A stretch of DNA of 64,000 nucleotides from Acanthopleura granulata (lineage: Eukaryota > Mollusca > Polyplacophora > Chitonida > Chitonidae): NCBI GenBank assembly GCA_016165875.1, contig JABBOT010000003.1:29577288-29641287 (forward strand). Direction: 5' to 3'. The position numbers were made by a program, and so were the translations under genes. The notes beneath the pieces were generated by a model. That model was given only the letters and a program-made list of their open reading frames with translations. It made no database searches and was not told the DNA's origin. Positions 1 through 10,280 of the stretch are shown here, piece after piece. How positions within the stretch are numbered: position 1 is the stretch's first letter; each line of letters begins with the position of its first letter.

Positions 1-502
1 TGATTGGAATACCAGCTGACCATCCATAAACCATACATAGACCCACAAAGCTGTTACAGATCTTCGCACAGTTAGCTGGCCGCCTACGTACCTTACCGTA
101 GAACCCAGCACTGGTCCCCTACAAGTCCACGGTGACAGTTTCACTAAAATAACAGCTCGAACCTTACATTACATTGGGTAAACCATCTTTCAACAATAAT
201 CCCGCTGGTTTGAAGCGAGCTTTGATTCTCATACTTCACAGACACACTGTAGATCAGCACATTCAACGTTCTGGCTCTGACACTGTAAATTTAAATACTA
301 TAATTCATGGAGTAACAAGTCTGAACCAAGCAACAATGTCTGCCAATTTATAAAGCATACCATATCAATGCGATTACAACTACCGGTAGTAAAAAATCTA
401 CCTGAAACATTCGTATCTAAAACAAGGGTGTTTACATGGACTAGTGATTATCATGCTAGTACACTGTACAGTACAATGTCCAAGAAGCCTGTCAACAATA
501 CT

Positions 503-598
503 ACAGTCGCTGTAAGTTAAGTCCAGCTCATGTTGGTTTCTTCTCCGGACATACATGGTGTGTACATCTGCCACAACTTGCGGACGGTCGTGGGTTGC
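503..598 (+). mobile_element. SINE internal fragment, sense
   Basis: cagtcgctgtaagttaagtc, cagctcatgttggtttcttc and cttgcggacggtcgtgggttg align with the B-box and central part of the family. Both ends are missing. Confidence 0.72.
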
Positions 599-732
599 AT
601 ATTTCATTTTCAGAACCGATATTTCTCCAGCAGGTCAAGCACTGCAACTGCGCGCGACAGACAACTTGTGTCACGTGATTTAGGTCGCCGTCTGTATTTT
701 GACTCGTACGTTGATTCGACGGACACGTGTTC

Positions 733-756
733 TTTTTTTTTTTTTTTTTTTTTTTT
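733..756 (+). repeat. T24 homopolymer
   Basis: Uninterrupted T run; could be the reverse of an A tail from an old retrotransposed copy. Confidence 0.9.
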
Positions 757-1140
757 GACAAATGAGAGCTTGACAGTCAGGCGTGATGTTTATCGTAACG
801 TTTATGTTCAAATGAATGTCATCACCTTTCTCCCGTGGAATTCAACCTTTCCTTTTCCAGACATTTTCCTCAACTTCACAAGCAGACTGGGCTGACGATG
901 ATCCTCATTCCCAATCTGTCCCTCTTCATCAATTCATCTCGACTCAGAGATACCCTGCTACAACAACGGTTTAACATTTTACTGGCGGTACTACAGAGAA
1001 AAAAAAGGTATCGTATCATAAATGAAACATGTGGTCAGGCGGAAAAGTGTGTTATGCAGCAAAGTTTGTCATGTTGGAACGTGCGTTACATCTTGGTGTA
1101 ACCCTAGTTAATATATACAACTTGAGACAAGCACTGCTGT

Positions 1141-1530
1141 CTTCAAATTTACCAGGATAAATTAGCTGTTTATGCAGCCCTGGAAAATCCTGGAAAGTTC
1201 CTGGTTTTGAAAATCATGGAATTTATGTGTAGGCCATTAAATTTCTGTAGAAATCATGGAAATTAATTCAAGTGACAAAAAACTTTTACTGCTTATTTTT
1301 GGTTTCATCTTCTTGACATTTAAGTAGACCAAGATTTTAATTGTTGTTGAATTATCATTTACACCTGTTTGCAAATGGCAACTTGACATGGTCAAACATC
1401 TAGTGAAAGGTGGAAAGGACTGTGCAGTGCTGAGGGTCAGTGGAAGTCATGAAAAGACATGGCATCAGTAGTCTGTATCTGAAAAGGAATTGGAAATTCC
1501 TGGAATTTCTGTAGGGGGCCCGGTGCCCCC
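1141..1530 (+). other. CCTGGAAA-rich stretch, probably an old dispersed repeat
   Basis: Repeated cctggaaa, ttcctgg, atcatggaa and aattcctggaat words suggest a decayed repeat. No ORF of note. Confidence 0.4.
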
Positions 1531-1542
1531 AGTAAATAAATT

Positions 1543-1563
1543 GGGTTGGGGTGGGGGGAAGGG
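1543..1563 (+). other. G-quadruplex-forming motif
   Basis: G3-TT-G4-T-G6-AA-G3: four G tracts with 1-2 base loops, a textbook quadruplex pattern. It lies in a G-rich patch just after a gggggcc...ccccc inverted pair. Confidence 0.65.
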
Positions 1564-1843
1564 TCCTTCCTTTTTGCCATGACATTGTAATTTAGGCAGG
1601 CATGTAAGGTGAAGTTTGCATATGATATTTCAAATCAGTTTAATCATTAAATATCTGATCAAGGCCCGACATACATGAGAACAGTCAACTTCCCAACATA
1701 AAATGCATTACACATTAAGAACTATACATAGAATGATAATCTCAGAGGTGTTATTTTGATTGTATGTTTATCACATTCTTTTTTTTTATGTAGTGAATAT
1801 TTATATGGAATATTTATATGCAGAGGGCACTAAAACTTTGACT

Positions 1844-2172
1844 GCCCCGGTGACCTAGTGGTTAAAGTGTCTGCCTGGGGATCGGGAGATCCAAGATTAA
1901 CACTGGGTCGGGTCATAACAAAGACTTTAAAAATGGTACTTGTTGCTGCTGCACTTGGCACTGAGAGGTTAAAGCAAGGAAGCAAGACTGGCGGACTCAT
2001 TGTCAGTAGAATGTCTCTGGGGGTGGGGGGGTCACGTCTGATATTCCAGTGGTGACAGAACTTTGACAGCATGGATGTCACAAGGCGACACAGTATATAT
2101 ATACATTATATCGACTCCTCGTCGTCATATTGTTGAGTATGACATAAAACCCAAGCATACATACTTACATAC
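1844..2172 (+). mobile_element. Second SINE type, tRNA-like head
   Basis: Head gccccggtgacctagtggtt with A box (tgacctagtgg) and a degenerate B box, then gactcctcgtcgtcatattg, gagtatgacataaaaccc and a (catactta) tail. The 3' part matches the element at 5328-5398. Confidence 0.72.
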
Positions 2173-3255
2173 AGTAAAAATTGAAAAAGTTGACATTGCT
2201 GTTACTGTATGAAGAATTCTTTTGTCTCAGTTCGGGATAATGAATTAATATAAGTAAAAGTGTTATTCACAGAAGTTTCTTATAGGACTCGTCAGTTGCT
2301 ATACCTCAGTTCTGATTACATGTATTTGGTCCAGTGAAAGTAGGAGCAGAAGATATGGTGGAATGGGGATCAAGGGAGATCAATGTGTTGATTTTTATTG
2401 CTGAATGAAGGGAGATAACTTTAGCTTACAGTACAAGAAGGATGTTGATGACACTTGCTGTGGAGTGGGAAGAATGAAGTTGAAGTGGTATACAGAAAAG
2501 CGTAGATAAGGTTGTGTGAAGCTTTACACTGTTAGACACATTGAATAACACCAATTCATGAACAGTCCCTCTTCATGCAAAGATGCTTAACTGGACAGTG
2601 TAAAGCATTCGCATGAAAAAAGCCAGAAGCTTGGTACATTGCTACATATAATATGTATTGCCACATCAGAGCCTCTAGAAGCATGGTGTAGTGTATATAC
2701 TACTCACCACAGCATTAAGGTGTTCAAATCTTTCTGTGGTGTAGTTATGAACAGCATGGCAAGATGATTCATGTCATACACAAGTACTCAAGGCAAGATT
2801 AGTATTAAGTGGTATTTGTCATTGTACATGTACATGTGTGTGAACCTATTGGCTTGGGCTGTGATGCGGTATCGGATGATGATTTCTCAGCATCTCGCTG
2901 ACTTGAACACTGCTGTGTGATGTGAATCTCAAAGTGATGCCGACCCCTGACCACTTGTACTAAGAATCAATAATAATACATGCAGAATTGAAAATTCTTT
3001 TCTTCAACTGATAGCCCCGTGGCCAAACTACTTAATGTAAGAATTTTGGAATTATTGAAGAAAACACCAAGGTACACTTTTTAAGGATGATTAGGATTTA
3101 GCATTTATGGAAGTCCACAGGTGTTTTACCAGGATAATTTCTTAATCGTCCCTCCACCATCACCCCCATCCCATCATACCACTCTCTACACCCCTATGCC
3201 CCACACACACCCTGCTCCACTCAACCTGTCCATCTATCTGTTTGGGTGGGGGTTT
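2173..3255. other. No gene seen
   Basis: AT-rich intergenic-type DNA; nothing recognised apart from a (tgtaca) palindromic run near 2826-2840. Confidence 0.5.
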
Positions 3256-3517
3256 CCTACTGTAACAGCTACAGCTTTGTACTGTAACAGACACAGTTTT
3301 CCTGCTGTAACAGACACAGTTACACAGTTTTCCTGCTGTAACAGACACAGTTACACAGTTTTCCTGCTGTAACAGACACAGTTTTCCTTCTGTAACAGAC
3401 ACAGTTTTCCTACACACAGTTTTCCTTCTGTAACAGACACAGTTTTCCTACTGTAACAGACACAGTTTTCATGCTGTAACAAGACACAGTTTTCATGCTG
3501 TAACAGCTACAGTTTTC
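3256..3517 (+). repeat. 23-bp minisatellite with insert variants
   Basis: Repeats of tgtaacagacacagttttcc plus three bases (tgc, ttc or tac). Two units carry an extra acacagtt-type insertion, and one unit is shortened (cctacacacag). About 10 copies. Confidence 0.93.
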
Positions 3518-5204
3518 AGCTAATTTTCATGAAGCTTGGCAGGTGTGTTAGAGGCATTATATGAGTGTACAAAGGATTTTTTGGTTCATCTCTGTCAATT
3601 CTTTTTCAAACTACTGCCGTTTGAAGACAGGGTTTGGGCTTAATTAAATGAGACATTGATAACTGCTTCTCTAGATTTCAGTGGATCTGCAGGAATCTGT
3701 ACAGATGTCTTGGGAACAGTGTGTAATATTACACATAATGAGGTACCTTTTCCCGATCAGTGGTGATGAGGGATCCAAGCCAGATTGACCATTGTTCTCT
3801 TGTAACACATGAGTATTATATTACCGGTGTCCTGATAGCCACAAAACGTCATTACAAGGGCAGAAATGAACAATACGCTACACAGGTGGGAAATATTACT
3901 TTAGGTGGGAAAGATTCCTCATTGGTTTCATTTGGTTATCTTCCAAGTTATCACCGTCAAAGGATGGAATCTGGACGTTAATATGATGAGAGTGGTTTGC
4001 TGCAATTTCTCATACATATATTAAACTTTACAGTAGTGTTGGGCACAATAAGGAGATAGATCACTGCGCTCCTTCTTGGTGACATTTCATCACTGGTTTA
4101 TCAAGTTACGGGTGTTTGAATATGGCTTTAGGAAAATGAGAGGTTGTCATCCCCACATTTTCTACTTTATCCAAAAGATTTTTATGAAATTTTACACATG
4201 GAAAAACTGTTACAAACTACATTGGCTGTATATTGTGAATTATTGTGCAAGTTATTCCAGTTAAGCAGAAGTATTTATCCCTCATCCAATCATTTCACAT
4301 CTGCCATTAATTAACTTTACCAGGGTCTTTCTTTGTAAAACAGCACAGAAACTTTTGCTTCCCAAGAAAGGTTATTGGATACTGAGCCCAAAGAAAAGCA
4401 TGCAGTCTATGATGATGCTATAGAATACATATATCTCCGTCTCAGTCTGTTCTTCAATCTGCATTACCTATGTAAAACCATAGTGTTACTGCCATTGCAT
4501 GTATTTCAGGTAAGCAATGTGTTATTTATTAATGATTTAGTAAACATTATTGTCATAGAGTTTTTATTTGTAGAATGGCAAATGAAGCTTGGGCAGACTT
4601 GGAAAACTGAAGGGAGACAGACATGTGGAAGGCCATATTAAGTTCTTAAATCCAACAAACATGGCACTTCCTCTTGCAGTTAGGTAAGTAAAATGGATGT
4701 GTTTGAGCTTCATCGTGTAGGTACAACTGTCCCTCATCACAATCCTGCTGGTGAGGGACAAATCTATCTACCCGGTTAACAGGTGGTGTGCATTATGTGA
4801 GTTTAGTTAACCACTGAAATAATCTGTGACTGAATTGTATATTATGAGGACAAGTACAATTTGGTCCTAGGTGTTAATTGTAAACCAGTTAGCTTAATGT
4901 CATAGCTTTCATTGAAAATTATGATAAAACATGATAATCAAGCCTCTGAGTGAGACACAATACATAGTGCAGATGTATACGTTAACTGCTGTCTTGGTGA
5001 AAAATTTCGAGAACGCATTTTGTGACTGGGTTTACCCAGAATCGCATGTTAGAATCAAGTGTCTTGTATGCAGAATGCAGAAGAGGTGTACATTTGTGAG
5101 CTTCAGTCAGCTCCGTTCTCTCCTCAGGTGGGAATACGTATGTGAGCAGCTTTACTAAATATAGGGCAAAGGCCGTTGTCATTTTAAAAACTTATTAAGG
5201 GATT
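3518..5204. other. No gene seen
   Basis: Only short, unrecognised open frames (for example an 88-codon frame at 4375-4641). No repeats found. Confidence 0.5.
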
Positions 5205-5205
5205 T

Positions 5206-5480
5206 TATTCATTTGATTGCTGTTTAGTGTCTGGTGTCTTCAACATGATGTTCCTGTGGTGGCAACACTTAGGTGGCATGGACTCACCCTGCCATAAGAA
5301 GACACACTATAAGTGCACACAGGAAGGACTCCTCGTCGTCATATGACTGAAACACTGTTAAGTACAACGTTAAACCCCAAGCACTCACTCACTCACTCTT
5401 GCTGGAGAATATTTCACTAATCCTGTGTCAATTTTATGGATGGAGGACCTTGAATTTCCCACGGTTAATAAGAGATCTGT
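5206..5480. mobile_element. Nested SINE remnants
   Basis: A second-type SINE 3' end (gactcctcgtcgtcatatga, aacgttaaaccccaagcact, (cact)n; 5328-5398, + strand) sits between what look like the two halves of an old antisense first-type SINE: attcatttgattgctgttta at 5205-5224 and gctggagaatatttcactaat at 5401-5421. Confidence 0.6.
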
Positions 5481-7159
5481 TGCTGATGGACTTTCTCACT
5501 CATGATGTCTTCACTAAAGCAATACAATGTGTTATTTTTGAAGACAAACACTATTGAACGAACGAACAGCTGTGCAGTGGCCCGGCAGACACTGACATTG
5601 GTCAATCGGTAAGTCATTCCTCTGTGAAGAATGACAGAGGGGGACCTATAAAAAAGATTGGATATACCCCAAACCGTGTAGGCCTGAATTACAATATACC
5701 AGCTATTAGCAGTTGCTTTCTTTAGTATTATTCTTCTGTGTATTATTCAGGCTGAGTGGAGTGCCTTAAAATCTTCTTATAAAATAAATCCCAGAGATAT
5801 GGCTCTGCATCATATAATCTGAAGTTGGGTATATTTTTCCTAATCTTGCGACAATCCTTTTTTTTTTCATTTAAAAAAAGAGGTCTCTTTCAGAACCAGC
5901 TTTATTTATATATCTTTAACATTTTACTGTTCAGTCTTCATGTTGATCAAGCATATAGCCTCAGTCTACATGACTCAAAATACACTCAGTATATCACTGG
6001 TAGTTTCATGGAGAATTTAACTAACTGATTTAATTTCTTGCTTACAGAAGGGTAAATTGTTGTTTGAAACTTACTTGAAATTGTATGAATTACTGTTATC
6101 CACATAAAATTTCACATTTTATTCACATGAAATTTTTCACCCACATAGTATAGCACCATGATTAATATGTAGGTGGTGGAAAATTTCTGTGAAATATTAC
6201 TAGCTGTGTGTTTTGAAGACTTCATCTGAAACAGAAACTTCCAACACATGGCCCATGGAAGACTATAAATAAGTACATTATCATGAGATGTTATTGTTAC
6301 TTTAATAGTGGATGTTGAATCCTGTCAGCTGTCCTGATGAAGTCATGGTTGCAGGGCTTGGACCAGAGAAAGGTCAGCATTCAGTTTAGACTGGCAATTC
6401 ATCAAGTTGTTCTGTCAGTCTACATTGTAGTTCCATTTCATTAGGTCACACATCATATTCATCCTGCACATTTATCAGTTGGCTTTGGCAAATAATAATC
6501 AATTATTTGCTCCACTGTAATCACAAATTTGCGATGTGGAAACTTTGCCTTGTGTATTTAGCCCCGAAACTCTGCAACCATAGCTGTGGTTACGTTTGTT
6601 TTCGTACAGTTCTTTTTGATGGATTGTGATTTGAACCAGTAACCATTGAAAACAAGAGAATTTATACATGATTTGACCGGCTCACTGGAATGAATATTTT
6701 TATGAGTAAAATTGGCCATTTGTAGTTTGTCACGATGCACTATATTTATTGCAGGCGTAAGTCATTACCGTTGCTGAAGGTTTTCATACATTTTCCCTCA
6801 GTCTTCATTGGCTTGAAAGTGGAACTGTCTCTCAAGAGTAATTGTAGACTCTGGCATCAACAAGTGTCAATTGAAATCTACACCTGAGATTTGTAATCAA
6901 ACCAGATCAATTCAGTGTAACCTCTTTACATGAATTATTCATGATCCATTTATGCAGGATAATGGTTTTCGAAGCAGATGGGAACCTTGGGTAAGAAAAA
7001 CTAGCTGGAGTATAAAGATATTTTTTATGACTTAAATGTGTGTAAATCTTCTTCTCCTGACCATCAGTGAACCACATCGCTCTGATGAGTTTTCGATATT
7101 GCATTCATTGAAGCAATGCAGCACAGTGCAGGCCCCCGTTTTCATTTTTTTGTCTTCTC
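5481..7159. other. No gene seen
   Basis: AT-rich; holds only the short palindrome at 6488-6510. Confidence 0.5.
6488..6510. repeat. Short AT palindrome
   Basis: gcaaataat-aatca-attatttgc: 9-bp arms. Contains TAAT cores and an ATTTGC element, as in homeodomain/POU sites; function unknown. Confidence 0.6.
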
Positions 7160-7640
7160 CGTTCATTTTCCTGCCCTATTTGTTATGTCCACATGTAAAG
7201 AGGATCTGAAGGGAAAAAAGGCAAGCTGATGATCTATTTGATGCTGATGGCACCAATTGCACTTGGCTGACGGCGGCCATAAGCGGCCTTGAATCAATAT
7301 GTCTGTAGAAGGTAGGGTTACAGCCGGCTGAACGGGACTGCCAAGTGCCAGAGCTCTCATACCAGCCACCCACCCGCCTGCCCGCAGCGTCATGGCTCTA
7401 GTTATATTCATGTATTGTCCCACAGATCGGCTTTCTCGTCCACTACGCGAATAGCTCTGTGCAACGGGATTTAGGACCATCAAGGGATTTACGCAAAAAC
7501 CGGGGCTAATATGGACCCCCAGCAGAGTTTGTATCGGGCCTCTGCCCGTGCGTGAAGAACTGTGCCAAGACAGCTGAACCACTTCCTTCTGACACACAGA
7601 CGGTCTCGTTAGAGCCCTATCCAAGCCAGCGCTCCGACGC
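7160..7640. other. CpG-rich, GC-rich island
   Basis: Markedly richer in C+G and CpG than its surroundings (gacggcggccataagcggcc, ctacgcgaatag, gcccgtgcgtg). A 153-codon minus-strand ORF (7163-7624) spans it but resembles no family I know; open frames are expected in GC-rich DNA. Could be a promoter-type island, an unrecognised exon or a conserved regulatory element. Confidence 0.4.
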
Positions 7641-8707
7641 TTCCCGGCCTGCGTAAAGCTGACTTTGGTTTAAAAAAGCCTTGATGAGTTTTGCTCCAAC
7701 AGCGTGGAAGCCATCCCAGAATCCCTTGAGGTAGGTGATAAGTGTCTCCATTTGGACTATTAATTCAAGGTCTATGAAGTATGTGTCTGTCTTCACTGAC
7801 AACAATGGCTAATTATTCATCCCTGGTTTTTGCTGCAAAGAATTTAATTATCCATGGAATTGATATCCACTCGGCAGAATACGATTCTCGGAGTGTCCAG
7901 CTGTGAGGTTAGGCCATCTCTTCTAGGTTCTTTAAGTTTCCCTCAAATATTGCTGTGAAAACGCTGAGGATTATTTTGTGTTGACCTAAAATTTTGTCTG
8001 TGAATTAAGTTGTCGGTACTCATGTTGTCTGATTCTGACAGTTCTGTTGATTTTAGAAAGGTGTCAAGGCATTATAGGGAGGTGTGGGATGATATCTGTC
8101 AAGAAAATTTGAGCTTCAGTGTCAAAAGAATTACGTGTATGTCGTAACCTTTGTTTTCATCTGAAAATTGAAATGCACTTTTCAAAGCAACTTTATACCC
8201 TTTCACATTATTCAGTTGTCAGATTTCAAGCGAAGTTAAACCATGGCAGGCTTTCCTTAAATGACTGTTTGGCCATTTGAAAGCTTTCCGAAATTAAAAC
8301 ATTGCCATTGATGCATGCTGTCAGATGAATTTCACTTAGTTATTTAATTTTTAGTTATAGTTTGTCTTTAAATTTCATTTGATGATCAGTGATAAGGATT
8401 TAAGTAAATGAATGATATGTATTACATGTTAAGAATTCCATGTTGTCTTCAGTCTGCAAGCCTCAATGTCTAGTAATCAGTGCAGTACTTGATGCTGATG
8501 TGACAGTGTCACCTGAAACGGGTAATGAAGTTCAATCCCGATGTGTGCTGATTGATTCCCTTAATATCCCATCTGCTTTTTAATAGAGTGAAACCAATAG
8601 GTTTCAAATTCTATTCTGACGGAGACAGCCATTGTAGTGTCGGCCATATAAGATTTAGACCTGGCCTTTAACTTTCTGTAAACACTGTAATTTTACCGTA
8701 ATGTATG
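7641..8707. other. No gene seen
   Basis: No repeat, ORF or RNA recognised. Confidence 0.5.
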
Positions 8708-9043
8708 CAAAGCTCAGACCTAGGCAAACAAATACAGTAAAGGAGGTGCACTGGTAATAGCAAAGCTGAAACCTAAGTGAAAAACTAAAGTACAAGAGGT
8801 GCAGTGGTAATGGCAAAGCTGAAACCTAAGTAAAGAAATAAAGTACAAGAGGTGCACTGGTAATAGCAAGGTTGAAACCTAAGCAAAGAAATAAAGTACA
8901 AGAGGTGCACTGGTAATAGCAAGGCTGAAACCTAAGCAAAGAAATAAAATACAAGAGGTGCACTGGTAATAGCAAAGCTGAAACCTAAGCAAAGAAATAA
9001 AGTACAAGAGGTGCAGTGGTACCAGCAAAATTGAAACCAAGAA
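8708..9043 (+). repeat. 53-bp tandem repeat, about 6.3 copies
   Basis: Unit starts fall at 8708, 8761, 8814, 8867, 8920, 8973 and 9026, an exact 53-bp period. Shared text includes gctgaaacctaag and tacaagaggtgcactggtaa. The first and last units are the most diverged. Confidence 0.95.
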
Positions 9044-9940
9044 TACATGAAATCCACATGTATTCAAAGCTGTGACTTAAACAAAGGTTTAGGAGGCTCA
9101 TGAGGCATTGTTCTGAGTTACATGGTTAACATAATCCTAGGACAATGCTGTTGTCAAATGTTCTAGTTTGCATAAAATAGTTCTTTTTTAAAATGTCAAA
9201 ACATCTTGATTATTTACTTTAGCCTTGCAACTTGTGTCTTTTTCCAATGCTTTCTGTATGTCTTTTGATTTTAATAATGCTAGATCCACACCAGTGCCTT
9301 AAAGAAATGGATTTGGCATTTTATCCAAATTGGTCTGTCAGTTTGGTTCCATGTTGAGCAGCTGGGTACAGAAGCTTTTTTAACCTTTCAACTACATCAT
9401 TCAAGAGCAGATCATCCCTTCCAATTTTTTTTTCTTTTACTTTTTTCCTTACTTTGGGCAGTTAAAAAGGAAACAACCAATGAGGGATCTCACTACATTG
9501 GAATTCATTGATTGGATGAAAATAGTTTGGTCGTTATATTGCAGCATTGCATCTTCACATGGTGAGAGCATAATGAAGATAGATGGTTGCATTTCTCTGA
9601 CTTTTTGCTGATGCCAAATTATGCGACACACTCGCAGTTAACAGGTTTTCCATTTTCATGTCATTATGAACCAGAACTGGATTTGTATGTAATTCACATG
9701 TGTTTAATTGGCTGTTTTGTGCATACTATAGTCATGATGCACATTAATAAATAATGAGTAAATGAGGTACTCGTACTTGATAGTTTTATATTATAGATTT
9801 ATTAATTATTTTATGGTAATACATAAATGTAAATGTACTAAAATACAAAAGTATTGGTATTATGCCAACGTTGGAATTAGTTGAATTCTGAATGGTTAGG
9901 ATTTCATGTTGGTACAAGTTAGTAACTATGCCCTCTTTGA
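9044..9940. other. No gene seen
   Basis: AT-rich, with poly-T stretches near 9425-9445; nothing recognised. Confidence 0.5.
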
Positions 9941-10050
9941 TTTATTTATTTAATTCTTTGATGTTTCATGCCATACTCAAGAATATGTCACTTATACCTT
10001 AGCGACCAGCATTATGGTGGAAGGAAATCGGACTCATTAGCCGTACCCAC
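9941..10050 (-). mobile_element. SINE 3' fragment, antisense
   Basis: ccatactcaagaatatgtcac and agcattatggtggaaggaaa match the antisense 3' part of the SINE family (bases adjacent to the A/T tail). Confidence 0.7.
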
Positions 10051-10083
10051 TTTGTCACAGTGACTGCATGAAGTTTTAGTAAA

Positions 10084-10186
10084 GGATAAAACACGAATAA
10101 CTGTTGAATCATTGGTAATGATCCATGAAACGCGAAGCACCAAGTAGATTATTATCAATGAATCAACAGTTACAAGTGTTTTATCC
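10084..10186. repeat. Inverted repeat, about 40-bp arms
   Basis: 10084-10123 (ggataaaacac ... aactgttgaatcatt) pairs with 10147-10186 (aatgaatcaacagtta ... gtgttttatcc) at about 34 of 40 positions, with a 23-base loop. Confidence 0.85.
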
Positions 10187-10258
10187 AACTTAAACCATTG
10201 TCAGCTGTTGTGGTTTATTTTTCAAGAATACACCGTTTTTGTTCCTTTGTGTTCTTAG

Positions 10259-10280
10259 TAGGGTGGGGGTGGGGGGGCAT
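10259..10280 (+). other. G-rich tract
   Basis: G3-T-G5-T-G7 run inside AT-rich DNA; possible quadruplex. Confidence 0.5.

Noticed and set aside
7163..7624. 153-codon minus-strand ORF as a gene
   Set aside because: It lies in a GC-rich island where stops are rare by composition; no domain, signal or splice context.
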